A DNA stretch of 64,000 nt, from positions 1,426,001 to 1,490,000 of the forward strand of contig NZ_JACHXY010000001.1 in the NCBI RefSeq assembly GCF_014192415.1. Direction: 5' to 3'. Within the stretch, counting starts at the first letter, position 1. Each line of letters starts with the position of its first letter. Origin of the DNA: Microbacterium proteolyticum. Its GTDB lineage: Bacteria > Actinomycetota > Actinomycetes > Actinomycetales > Microbacteriaceae. The translations under genes were made by a program, and so were the position numbers. Below the pieces are notes generated by a model. It saw only the letters and a list, made by a program, of their open reading frames with translations, made no database searches and was not told where the DNA came from. This document shows positions 1 to 7,696 of the stretch, piece by piece.

Positions 1-2
1 CA

Positions 3-608
3 TCGGCGGCGCGGACGGCCGACGAGCTCACCGCCGAGGCCATGGCGGCCGGCTCCTCGTCGCTCGAACGCCTGATGACCGGGACCGCGATCGACGCGGG
101 CGGCCTCATCCCCGACGAGGACCGCATCAACAGCTGGACGCAGCACGTCGACCAGGTCGAGCCGCTCGAGATGCTCGAGGTGCAGCTGGCCAACATGACG
201 GCACCGTTCCTGCTCGTCAGCCGCCTGCGTCCCGCCATGGCGGCATCCACCGCGGAGCGCAAGTACATCGTCAACGTCTCGGCGATGGAGGGCGTGTTCG
301 GCCGCGGCTACAAGGGCCCCGGCCACCCGCACACCAACATGGCCAAGGCCGCCCTCAACATGCTCACGCGCACGAGCGCCCGCGAGATGTTCGAGAACGA
401 CCGCATCCTGATGACGGCCGTCGACACGGGCTGGATCACCGACGAGCGCCCGCACTTCACCAAGGTGCGCCTGGCCGAGGAGGGCTTCCACGCCCCGCTG
501 GACCTCGTGGACGGAGCGGCCCGCGTGTACGACCCGATCGTGCGCGGCGAGGCGGGCGAAGACCTTTTCGGCATCTTCTTGAAGGATTACCGCAAGAGCT
601 CCTGGTGA
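3..608 (+). CDS. SDR family oxidoreductase, C-terminal part (5' end outside window)
   Basis: The reading frame is open from the window edge, so the N-terminal Rossmann nucleotide-binding half is missing. The visible part has the SDR strand with its catalytic serine (IVNVSAMEG), then the helix normally carrying YxxxK, and a C-terminal VDTGW segment. In this helix (PHTNMAKAALNMLTRTSA) the lysine is kept, but the position four residues before it is threonine, not tyrosine. Classical SDRs use that tyrosine as the acid/base, so this protein may be a divergent reductase or a non-classical SDR. Substrate unknown. It ends at the first of the family 1 palindromes and converges on the Nudix gene. Confidence 0.75.
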   Translation, partial: SAARTADELTAEAMAAGSSSLERLMTGTAIDAGGLIPDEDRINSWTQHVDQVEPLEMLEVQLANMTAPFLLVSRLRPAMAASTAERKYIVNVSAMEGVFGRGYKGPGHPHTNMAKAALNMLTRTSAREMFENDRILMTAVDTGWITDERPHFTKVRLAEEGFHAPLDLVDGAARVYDPIVRGEAGEDLFGIFLKDYRKSSW

Positions 609-633
609 GTCAGCGCGCGGCCCCGCCCGCCCG

Positions 634-693
634 TTGAGCGTCCCGGACACGCCGCATACGCTCCCGACCGACGGCGTGTCGTGGACACTCGAC
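634..693. repeat. Family 1 intergenic palindrome, copy 1
   Basis: A roughly 60-nt imperfect inverted repeat between two convergent genes. The left arm begins TTGAGCGTCC and runs into GGACACGCCG; the right arm is CGGCGTGTCGTGGACACTCGA. Each arm also contains a smaller near-palindrome of the form GTGTCC-N-GGACAC. Seven more copies lie in this window. Here it may also act as a bidirectional transcription stop. Confidence 0.85.
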
Positions 694-704
694 CAGGGTG
701 AGGC

Positions 705-1112
705 TCAGGCGGGCAGGAAGTACTCGCGGGCCAGCGGGGCGATCTCGAGCCCGGATGCCGTCGCGGCGGTGACCCAGCGCAGCTCGGCGATCTCGGCATC
801 CGGGACCGGCTGCTGGTCGCCGATGTCGACACGGAACACGTCGGCGACCACCTCGAAGCCGGGCTCGTTCGCGGCGCTCGCGGTGAAGCGTCCGAGGGGC
901 TCGAGGTGCTCGGGCTCGACGCGCAGGCCGACCTCCTCGGCGAGCTCGCGCGCGAGGGTCTCGGCGGGCGTTTCATCGGGCTCGGGCTTGCCTCCGGGCT
1001 GCATGAACGCCGTCGTGCCGGACTTGCGCACGACCAGCAGCCTGCCGTCGGCGTCGGTGATCACCGCGGCGGAGACGTGGATGCGGCGCGGGGTGATGGC
1101 ATCCGGAGTCAC
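705..1112 (-). CDS. Nudix (MutT-like) hydrolase
   Basis: A 135-residue protein with a complete Nudix box at about residues 41-63 (G-x5-E-x7-REL-x-EEVGL). This motif binds the metal and catalyses hydrolysis of nucleoside diphosphates linked to another group X. The family is broad, so the substrate (oxidised nucleotide, NADH, nucleotide sugar) cannot be assigned. I chose the GTG at 1112 because a TACGGT -10 hexamer lies exactly six bases upstream, which fits leaderless transcription and the usual family length. An in-frame start at 1211 would add an unconserved basic stretch. No operon partners; it converges on the SDR gene across a palindrome. Confidence 0.85.
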   Translation of the reverse strand: MTPDAITPRRIHVSAAVITDADGRLLVVRKSGTTAFMQPGGKPEPDETPAETLARELAEEVGLRVEPEHLEPLGRFTASAANEPGFEVVADVFRVDIGDQQPVPDAEIAELRWVTAATASGLEIAPLAREYFLPA

Positions 1113-1118
1113 CTCGGC

Positions 1119-1124
1119 ACCGTA
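1119..1124 (-). promoter_or_regulatory. -10 element of leaderless nudix gene
   Basis: TACGGT on the minus strand, six bases before the GTG start at 1112. Spacing matches the other leaderless promoters in this window. Confidence 0.45.
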
Positions 1125-1380
1125 ACACCCGCGCCGGTGAGTCCCGGGGGGTGGACCTCCGAGACTCGCCGCTCCCGCGCGGACCGAGCGGTGCGTCGGG
1201 GTGGGCGCCACGGCGGGGGTCGACCACAGTCCGCAAGCCCGGGGTCGCGGACTGCCGCCGAGAGTCGTGCAATACGACGCGGAAAGGCGCTTTCCCCGTC
1301 TGTTTCACCGATGAATTCCTGACCATTCCTCGCGCCGGATGGGCCTTTCACGCCATACTCGATGAGGAGGTTCGGCACTG

Positions 1381-1752
1381 ATGACGAAGACGATGGTGGC
1401 GGTGCTGCTGGCATCCGCCCTGTGGGTTCCCCTGGCCGTGAACGACGAACCGGCGGGGCAATCGACGGGCGACTCGCTGCTCATCTCGGTCGAGATCCCC
1501 GCTCGAACCAGCGCCCCGACGCCCCCGCCGACCGCGGCCCCGTCTCCGACGGCGATCCCGACCCCCTCGTCGCCGAATCCGACGTCCTCCGCGAGCCCCG
1601 GCCCGGTCGACCCGGGAACGGATGCCGCGAACCCCCGGCCCGGTGCGCTGCCGGCCACCGGCGGCGAGATCGCGGGAGGAGCCGCTGCGCTCGCGCTCCT
1701 GGCGCTCGCCGCGGGACTCGCCATCCGCGCCCGTCGTCGCCGAAGCGTCTGA
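1381..1752 (+). CDS. Small LPXTG cell-wall-anchored protein
   Basis: A 123-residue exported protein: N-terminal hydrophobic signal (about 1-20), a Pro/Thr/Ser-rich stretch (about 40-85) that probably spans the wall, and a C-terminal sorting signal made of LPATG at residues 90-94, a hydrophobic helix and an RARRRR tail. Sortase would cleave at LPATG and attach the protein to peptidoglycan. It has no enzymatic domain. The ribosome site AGGAGG lies ten bases before the ATG, with a possible CATACT -10 at 1354-1359. No sortase gene is adjacent, so the general housekeeping sortase is presumably used. Confidence 0.8.
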   Translation: MTKTMVAVLLASALWVPLAVNDEPAGQSTGDSLLISVEIPARTSAPTPPPTAAPSPTAIPTPSSPNPTSSASPGPVDPGTDAANPRPGALPATGGEIAGGAAALALLALAAGLAIRARRRRSV

Positions 1753-1859
1753 CGAGAGGGGCGGCGGACCCACTTACTCGCCGTCGAGGTTCCGCGGGGG
1801 CCGCACAGGTGCCGAGGAATACACTGGATTCCATCCAATCCGCTCTAACGGGACCCTCC

Positions 1860-2492
1860 GTGACCTCTTCCTCCACACCGCGCGCCTTCGACGTTCGCCA
1901 TCTGCAGCTGGCGCGCGCCGCCTTCGCGGCGCTCGCGGCGATCATGGTCACCTTCTCGTCGGACCACTCCGCGCCCCTCGGCCTCGGGGTGTTCAGCGGT
2001 TTCGCGCTCGCCACGGGGCTCGTGTTCGCCCTCGCCGCGTGGCTGGTGTTCCGCCGCGAGGAGCGCATGATCCCGGTGCTCCTGGCATCCGTTTCGATCC
2101 TCGCCGGCCTCGTGTCCAGCGTCGGAGCGTGGCGCACGACCGGCGTCTTCTTCGGCGTCGTCATCGCCTGGGCGCTCGTGTCCGGGCTCATCGAACTGCT
2201 GGGAGCCCTCCGCGACCGCAAGGCGGGACGAACCGCGGGCGTGCGTGACGGAGTGCTCATCGGCATCCTGAGTCTCGTGCTGGCGGCTGTGTTGCTGCTC
2301 ACCCCGATGCAGTACACGCTCGACTACGACATCACCGGTGCGGGATCGTTCACGCTGACCGGCATCACCATCGCCGTGGGACTCTTCGGCGGATACGCGG
2401 CGGTCGTCGCCGTGTTCCTCGCGATCGCGGGTTTCTCGCCGCGCCGCCCCGAGCCCGTTGCGGCCGTATCCCCTGAGGAGGCCGCGTCATGA
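1860..2492 (+). CDS. Multi-pass membrane protein of unknown function
   Basis: A 210-residue protein with about six hydrophobic segments and a short charged loop after the fourth (LRDRKAGRTAG). I do not recognise an enzyme domain. The GTG at 1860 is chosen because it directly precedes the first conserved-looking segment (TPRAFDVRHLQLARAA); the open frame further upstream runs through the LPXTG gene in another phase. A TACACT hexamer at 1820-1825 could be the -10. Its stop overlaps the next gene by ATGA, so the two are very probably co-translated and may form one membrane complex. Confidence 0.7.
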   Translation: MTSSSTPRAFDVRHLQLARAAFAALAAIMVTFSSDHSAPLGLGVFSGFALATGLVFALAAWLVFRREERMIPVLLASVSILAGLVSSVGAWRTTGVFFGVVIAWALVSGLIELLGALRDRKAGRTAGVRDGVLIGILSLVLAAVLLLTPMQYTLDYDITGAGSFTLTGITIAVGLFGGYAAVVAVFLAIAGFSPRRPEPVAAVSPEEAAS

Positions 2493-2908
2493 CCGACAAG
2501 CCCACCACGCGCAAAGACCTGATGAAGCCCGTCCAGCTGCTGGGGCTGGCCTTCATCGCCGCTCTCTTCGCCGGTTTCGTCACACTGATGTCGATGGGGT
2601 TCTTCCAGTCGCGTCCCGCCGACCAGATTCAGAACGCCCTCATCGTGGCGCTCGTCGCGGCCGGCGCGACCTTCATCGTCGTGCTCGTGAGCGTCGCCCT
2701 CATGCTGCTCGCCGTCGACCCCGCCAAGGTCACCGCGACCGTCGATCGTCCGCTGCTCCTGCCGAAGGACGCCCCGGATGCCACCACCCCCGGCGCCTCC
2801 ACGGCCGGCCCCGCTGCGGGGGCTGCGGCCACCGATCCCGCGGCTCCGGGAAAGCCCGCGTCGCCGTCGGCCGACACGCCCGAGGGCGACGCTGCGCCGA
2901 AGGCCTGA
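2489..2908 (+). CDS. Small membrane protein with Ala/Pro-rich tail
   Basis: A 139-residue protein with two transmembrane helices (about 14-36 and 48-72) followed by an Ala/Pro/Gly-rich, low-complexity tail ending in PEGDAAPKA. It starts within the stop codon of the upstream membrane protein (ATGA), so translation is coupled. Similar short actinobacterial proteins carry vague transporter names, but nothing here shows a transport fold. Function unknown. Confidence 0.65.
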   Translation: MTDKPTTRKDLMKPVQLLGLAFIAALFAGFVTLMSMGFFQSRPADQIQNALIVALVAAGATFIVVLVSVALMLLAVDPAKVTATVDRPLLLPKDAPDATTPGASTAGPAAGAAATDPAAPGKPASPSADTPEGDAAPKA

Positions 2909-3106
2909 CGGCCGCGCGCTGCGCCTGCGCCCGCCCTGACGCGGTGCGGGGGAGGGGCTCGGCGCGCCGCGGTGACGGGCGGAGGGCATCGGGTGAGCGG
3001 AGGACTCTGCGAGCCGAACTGATCCTCCCTTCGTCGCATCTCCTCCGCTCTGCACCCGACCGGCACCGCCCCGGCCGCGCCGCGCAGGGCCGCGCCCGCA
3101 GGCCCG

Positions 3107-3174
3107 CGGTCAGTCGCGCGGTCAGTCCCGCCGCGGCGCCGCCACGGCGATCTCGGCGGTCAGTCGCGCCGCGG
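3107..3174. repeat. Short repeats copying the 3' end of the alcohol dehydrogenase gene
   Basis: Three near-identical stretches of the form CGGTCAGTCgCGCCGCGG start at about 3107, 3119 and 3157. The last contains the real stop codon of the adjacent minus-strand dehydrogenase; the others copy its final codons and stop downstream. They are probably products of local slippage or duplication. The 250 bases between 2909 and 3159 otherwise hold nothing I recognise. Confidence 0.5.
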
Positions 3175-4209
3175 GTCGATCATCGTCATACCCGCCGGTG
3201 ACGCGGTGTCCATGGTCGGCAGCAGTACGGCCGCTTCGCCGAGGCCGACGACCCGCTCGATGAGCTCCTGCGGGCGCAGGGCGCCACTCTCGATGAGCGA
3301 GAGCATCTCGGGGTAGTCCACCGCGGCCATGCCGTGGCTGCCGAGCAGGTCGAGCTCCCACGCGATCACGCGGGCCATCGGCATCGCGCTCATGCCGTCC
3401 GGCGTGGGGAGCAGCCCGATCTGCACGTGACGCCCCCGCCGCCGCAGGCTGAGCACGGCATCGCGCGCCGTCTGGGCGCTGCCGACCGCGTCGACCGAGA
3501 CGTGACCCCCGCCGCCGGTGAGCTCGTGAACCGTCGCGGCGATGTCCGAGCCGTCGGCCACGAGAGTGTGCTCGGCGCCCAGCCGCTGCGCGGCCTCGAG
3601 CGCCGCCGGAGTGCGGTCGACGGCGATCACGCGGGCGCCGAGGGCCGCGCCGATCATCACCGCGCTCAAGCCCACGCCGCCCGCGCCGACCACCGTGATC
3701 CACTCTCCGGCCTGCACGCGCGCGCGGCCGGTGAGAGCGCGGTACGCGGTGGCGAAGCGGCATCCGAGGGCCGCCGCCGCCTCGAACGAGACGCCGTCGG
3801 GGATGCGCACCACGTTCGTGTCGGCGGCGCGCAGGGCGACCCGCTCGGCGAAGCTCCCCCACTGGGTGAAGCCCGGCTGCTGCTGGTCGGGGCACACCTG
3901 CGCGTTGCCGGTGAGGCACCACTCGCACGCCCCGCACCCCATGACGAAGGGAACGGTGACACGGTCGCCCACCTGCCAGCGCTGGACGCCGGCGCCGACC
4001 TCGACGATGACGCCCGCCAGCTCGTGGCCGGGAACGTGCGGCAGGGCGACGTCGTCGTGCCCGACCCAGGCGTGCCAGTCGCTCTTGCACAGTCCCGTAG
4101 CGAACACCTCGACGACGACCCCGTCGTCCGGGACGCTCGGCGCCTCGACGTCGCGCACCTCGAGGGGTTCGGCCAGGGCATCCATGATCATCGCGCGCAT
4201 GGCATCCAT
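3160..4209 (-). CDS. Zinc-dependent alcohol dehydrogenase family protein
   Basis: A 349-residue medium-chain dehydrogenase. The GroES-like catalytic domain has Cys41 (GLCKSDWHA) and the GHE motif (His62-Glu63) for the catalytic zinc, and four cysteines (92, 95, 98, 106 in CGACEWCLTGNAQVC) for the structural zinc. The Rossmann half has a VGAGGVGLSAV dinucleotide loop. It should oxidise an alcohol or polyol, or reduce the aldehyde, with NAD(P). The substrate cannot be read from the sequence. Internal ATG codons at the N-terminus (4200, 4191) are alternative starts. It stands alone on the minus strand. Confidence 0.85.
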   Translation of the reverse strand: MDAMRAMIMDALAEPLEVRDVEAPSVPDDGVVVEVFATGLCKSDWHAWVGHDDVALPHVPGHELAGVIVEVGAGVQRWQVGDRVTVPFVMGCGACEWCLTGNAQVCPDQQQPGFTQWGSFAERVALRAADTNVVRIPDGVSFEAAAALGCRFATAYRALTGRARVQAGEWITVVGAGGVGLSAVMIGAALGARVIAVDRTPAALEAAQRLGAEHTLVADGSDIAATVHELTGGGGHVSVDAVGSAQTARDAVLSLRRRGRHVQIGLLPTPDGMSAMPMARVIAWELDLLGSHGMAAVDYPEMLSLIESGALRPQELIERVVGLGEAAVLLPTMDTASPAGMTMIDPRRD

Positions 4210-4282
4210 TGTCCCGCCCCGGCACCGCGGTCACCGTCGTCGCCTGGCTTCGGAAGCAAGACCGGCCGTCGCCGAGCAGCAA

Positions 4283-4314
4283 CCCGCCCCGGCCGTGGGG
4301 ACGGTCGGGGCGGG
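4283..4314 (-). terminator. Probable terminator of the GH43 gene
   Basis: A GC-rich hairpin with 14-bp arms (one mismatch) and a GGGG loop, 45 bases after the stop codon of the minus-strand GH43 gene. It has no T-run, as is common in high-GC actinobacteria. The rest of the 150-base gap should hold the dehydrogenase promoter. Confidence 0.6.
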
Positions 4315-4358
4315 TCGCACGGGCGGGAAACGAGGCGTCGGGTCGCCTCGCCCGCCGG

Positions 4359-7208
4359 TCAGCTGCAGCTACGCGCCGCGAACGGCACGCTCTGCTCTCC
4401 CTGAGCACCGTCGACCGACGTCGTCACCGTCACCGCGCCGGCGCCGATGGAGGCCGCGCGCGTCGACTGTGCGACCGAGGTGGTCGAACCGGGAGCCATC
4501 GCCGTCAGGGTCTTGCGGCCCCACTGCGAGGCGACCACGACGGTCGCGGGCGTCGTCTCGTCGTTGCGCACCGTGGTGACCAGCGTGACCTTCCCGGCGA
4601 TGCAGCGAGAGGTCACCGTGGCGGTGGCCTTCGGCGCCGCGACACCCTCGGGAACGACGATCTCGGGGATCTTCAGGTACGAACCCGGAGTGGCGAACGT
4701 CAGTCGGAGGCCGGTCGCGAGCACCTGCGGGAACGACAGGGTCGTCTCGACGCCGTTGGTCACGGTCGGCGAGCCGCCGGTGAGGGTGACCGGCTTCCAC
4801 TCGCCCGAGGGGGCGCGGTACTCCGCCGACACGCCGGCGACGGTGCCCTCGATGTTCGTGAAACGCACCTGGTCGAGGCGGTGGATCTCGCTCGTCTCGA
4901 GGGTGAAGGTCGCGGAGTCCTTGAACCCGGCGTCGGTCCACGTCGACCACTGCGTGTTCTGGCGGCCGTCGCAGGCGTTGCTCGCGGGCAGGGTCGCCCA
5001 CTTGGTCTGGGAGAAGGACGCCGACACGGTGGCGTCGGCGCCGCGGCAGACGTTGGCCGCCAGGGTGTTGCCCCAGATCTCCACCTCGGCGATCGACTGC
5101 CACGTGTTGGCGTCGCTCGTGAGGCGCAGGCGCAGAGCGCTGGATGCCGGCAGGCCCTTCCCGTCAAGCATGGCGACGGGCGCCGCAGATGCGGCATCCT
5201 GAGCGAGGGTCACGGCGACGGTCGTGTCCTGCCAGGCGCCGGCGGCATCGCGGTACTGCACCTGGATACGCGACGGCCAGGTCGCGGTGGCGCCGTCCTT
5301 GTACGTGTAGACCGCGAGGGAGTCGAACGTGCGGTTCGTCCCCCAGTCGAACTGGAGCCAGCTGTTGCGCGGGTAGCCGTTGCCGGTCCAGTCGTCCCAC
5401 CCCTTGCCGGTGCGGTTGCCGTCGGTGATCGTGCCGACGAGGTCGTTCCGGCTCGAGGCCGTGACCGTCGCCTCGGGAGCGATGTTCGCGATGCCCGGCG
5501 CCGTCACGGTGATCGTGCGCTGGAAGGTGCGTCCGACCGTGAAGTTCGCGTCGGCGGCGAGCGTGCCGGTGACCGTCTGGGGTCCGAGGACGCTGGTGTC
5601 GAGGGTGCTCCAGGTGACCGCGACCGGAGCGGCGGTGCCGTCGACGTCGACCGAGACCGTGCTCGGAAGCTGCGGAGCCTGACCACGCAGGACGGTCGTC
5701 GGCAGCGCCGTGACGACCTTCCACGTGCCGTGGCCGAAGCCCTTGTCGTCCCAGTACGAGGCGTCCCATCCGTCGCCGTATCGCGAAGGGTCTTCGGCCG
5801 CCGGGTTGTGCATCTCGAGGCGGCCGTTCTCGCCGACCGTCAGCGGCAGCCAGACGTAGGTCGAGTCGGACTTCCCCTCGTTCCAGCGGTCGCCCATGTA
5901 GACGAACTTGCCGGGTTCAAGCTCGAACACGTTGGTGGACTGGGAGCCGAACGTCGAGCGGTTCCTGTCACCGATCGACAGCAGGCCGTCGGAGCCGTCG
6001 GGCATGCTCGAGTAGAACGTGTTCTCGTTCGCGTCGCCGGCCTGTACGCCGCGAATCCACGAGCCCATCAGGTTCTTCGTCGTGTAGTACGTCTGCGGGT
6101 TCGGAGCCCAGCCGGTCGCACCGGAGGCGATCGCCGTGTAGGTGCCGTCGCGCTCGAAGATCGCGGGGGCCTCGAGGTAGCCGCACTCCTTCACGATCTG
6201 GAAGTCCTCACCGCGAACGGGTGCGCCTTCTTTACCGTCTGCGAAGAGGTAGGGGTAGCGTCCGTCCTCGGAGTACTGCTTCACGCCGAGGGTGTCCGTG
6301 TCGGTGGTCTTGAGGACGTTGGTGTAGTCGGCGTTCAGCTCGGCGACGTAGAGCGAGGAGTTCTCCTCGGACGAGTAGGAGATGTACGCCGTGCCGTCGT
6401 CGTCCTGGAAGACGGTCATGTCTCGCGCCTGACCGGGCACCGCGTACTGCGTGCAGGCCTGGTAGTTGGTGCGGTTGGGCATGCGGAACGCGCCCGTCAT
6501 GCGGAAGGGACCCGCGGGGGAGTCCGACACGGCGACGGCGGCCATCGAGCGGGCGTAGGTGCTTCCGCCGGGCTCGGTGCGTCCGTCAGCGTGCCACCAC
6601 ATGACCCATTTCCCCGTCGCGGCGTTGTGGAGCACCTTCGGCCGCTCGAAGATCGCGGTGTAGTCCGACTTCTCCGTCGAGTTCAGGTGGTAGGCCAGCG
6701 CGTCCACTTTCGCGGTGCGCTCGGCGCCGTTGTCGTCGACGGTGTCGTAGAGGTCGTCGAAGTACGGCTGCAGCAGGTCGGAGCGCTGCGAGATGCTGCG
6801 CAGTGCGTCTCCGAGGTTGGTCCAGTTCATGGCATCCGTCGATCGGTACACGGCGACGCCGGGGCTGTTGTAGTACCCCTTGGTGCGGTCTTCGCCGTAC
6901 CAGTAATAGACGGTCTGGCCGTTCTCCTCGGTCGTGACGACCTGCCCGCCGTGCGCCTGGATGTGACGACCGTCGGTGTCGTACCACTTCGGCTGGAAGT
7001 AGTCGGCCGCTCCGCGGCCCGGGTCGGCGATCGGCTCGAACTTCTCGTAGGTGACGGCGGGGTCGATACGGGGTACCCCGTCGTTCGGGTCGGTCGGGAC
7101 GCCGGTGAGGGCGGCGGCCGAGAGGGGGGATGCCAGGGCTCCGGCCAGGACGGCGGCCATGGCGGCCGCGAGGAGTCGGCGAGCGGTCAGGGGGCGTCGA
7201 TGCGTCAT
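4359..7208 (-). CDS. Secreted GH43 glycoside hydrolase with Ig-like and two F5/8C (CBM32-like) modules
   Basis: A 949-residue exported enzyme. Residues 1-33 are a signal peptide (arginine-rich start, hydrophobic core, ending near SAAAL). Residues 40-470 form a GH43 five-bladed propeller; the IQAHGGQVV and YYWYGED blocks resemble the exo-beta-1,3-galactanase branch (subfamily 24). Residues 490-570 look like a bacterial Ig-like (Big_4) domain. Residues 575-715 and 718-855 are two discoidin/F5-8C sugar-binding modules, followed by a short beta-rich end. It probably trims plant arabinogalactan side chains or a related galactan outside the cell. The ATG at 7208 is chosen over 7247 because the signal peptide starts there after GGAAAAG. 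A LacI-type operator lies upstream. Confidence 0.85.
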   Translation of the reverse strand: MTHRRPLTARRLLAAAMAAVLAGALASPLSAAALTGVPTDPNDGVPRIDPAVTYEKFEPIADPGRGAADYFQPKWYDTDGRHIQAHGGQVVTTEENGQTVYYWYGEDRTKGYYNSPGVAVYRSTDAMNWTNLGDALRSISQRSDLLQPYFDDLYDTVDDNGAERTAKVDALAYHLNSTEKSDYTAIFERPKVLHNAATGKWVMWWHADGRTEPGGSTYARSMAAVAVSDSPAGPFRMTGAFRMPNRTNYQACTQYAVPGQARDMTVFQDDDGTAYISYSSEENSSLYVAELNADYTNVLKTTDTDTLGVKQYSEDGRYPYLFADGKEGAPVRGEDFQIVKECGYLEAPAIFERDGTYTAIASGATGWAPNPQTYYTTKNLMGSWIRGVQAGDANENTFYSSMPDGSDGLLSIGDRNRSTFGSQSTNVFELEPGKFVYMGDRWNEGKSDSTYVWLPLTVGENGRLEMHNPAAEDPSRYGDGWDASYWDDKGFGHGTWKVVTALPTTVLRGQAPQLPSTVSVDVDGTAAPVAVTWSTLDTSVLGPQTVTGTLAADANFTVGRTFQRTITVTAPGIANIAPEATVTASSRNDLVGTITDGNRTGKGWDDWTGNGYPRNSWLQFDWGTNRTFDSLAVYTYKDGATATWPSRIQVQYRDAAGAWQDTTVAVTLAQDAASAAPVAMLDGKGLPASSALRLRLTSDANTWQSIAEVEIWGNTLAANVCRGADATVSASFSQTKWATLPASNACDGRQNTQWSTWTDAGFKDSATFTLETSEIHRLDQVRFTNIEGTVAGVSAEYRAPSGEWKPVTLTGGSPTVTNGVETTLSFPQVLATGLRLTFATPGSYLKIPEIVVPEGVAAPKATATVTSRCIAGKVTLVTTVRNDETTPATVVVASQWGRKTLTAMAPGSTTSVAQSTRAASIGAGAVTVTTSVDGAQGEQSVPFAARSCS

Positions 7209-7270
7209 CGCGTCTTTTCCGATCCGCGCCGCGACGATGCAGCGCACGGGTGACCCAAGGGTCTGGGGAA

Positions 7271-7284
7271 TGTTGACGTCAACA
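7271..7284. promoter_or_regulatory. LacI/GalR-type operator upstream of GH43
   Basis: A perfect 14-bp palindrome, TGTTGACGTCAACA, with a central CG as in LacI-family operators. It lies 63 bases before the GH43 start, where a repressor could block the promoter until a sugar is present. No LacI-family gene lies in the window, so the regulator must be encoded elsewhere. Confidence 0.7.
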
Positions 7285-7346
7285 CATTACGGCGAGGCGC
7301 GGGCCTGCGTCCAGCCTCGTCTCGGCCGGTTCACGCGCCGGCCCCT

Positions 7347-7408
7347 GTCGAGTGTCCAGGGCGCGCCGCTGCGTCGTGCCGGGTGCGGCGTGTTTCGGAC
7401 GCTCAACA
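7347..7408. repeat. Family 1 palindrome, copy 2 (first of a triple array)
   Basis: Arms begin GTCGAGTGTCC and end GGACGCTCAAC around a short loop. It is the first of three copies in the same orientation between GH43 and purB. The 488-base gap 7209-7696 holds the operator and these three copies, and I see no gene in it. Confidence 0.85.
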
Positions 7409-7446
7409 GGGGGTGCTCACGCGTGCGGGGCACGCGTCGAGGACCC

Positions 7447-7507
7447 GTCGAGTGTCCAAGACGCGCCGCCGCGTCGTGCCGGATGCGGCGTGTCTTGGAC
7501 GCTCAAC
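7447..7507. repeat. Family 1 palindrome, copy 3
   Basis: The best-preserved hairpin of the triple array: TCCAAGACGCGCCGC pairs with GCGGCGTGTCTTGGA with one G-T wobble. It is separated from its neighbours by 38 and 42 bases of unrelated sequence. Confidence 0.85.
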
Positions 7508-7549
7508 GGGGGAGGGGCCCGGCGGGTGTGGTGCGCCCGTCGGAGACCC

Positions 7550-7610
7550 GTCGAGTGTCCAGGACGCGCCGCTGCGTTTCGCCGGGTGCGGCGTGTTTTG
7601 GACGCTCAAC
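7550..7610. repeat. Family 1 palindrome, copy 4
   Basis: Third member of the array, in the same orientation (TCGAG on the left, CTCAAC on the right). It lies 87 bases beyond the purB stop codon on the minus strand, so it may also form the 3' end of the purB transcript. Confidence 0.85.
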
Positions 7611-7696
7611 AGGAAGGGCGGCGCAGCGGCAAGTGGGCGCGATCGACCGGTCGAGCGACGGGGGTGAGGGTGGCGCGGGACCCGGGCAGCGGCGCG

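Noticed and set aside
4209-7253. A very long open frame opposite the GH43 gene
   Set aside because: It is a high-GC shadow of a well-supported secreted enzyme; its translation is Arg/Gly/Val-rich with no domain.
7347-7610. CRISPR-like array of three repeats with about 40-base spacers
   Set aside because: The repeats are about 61 nt, imperfect and identical in type to single copies elsewhere in the window, and there are no cas genes.
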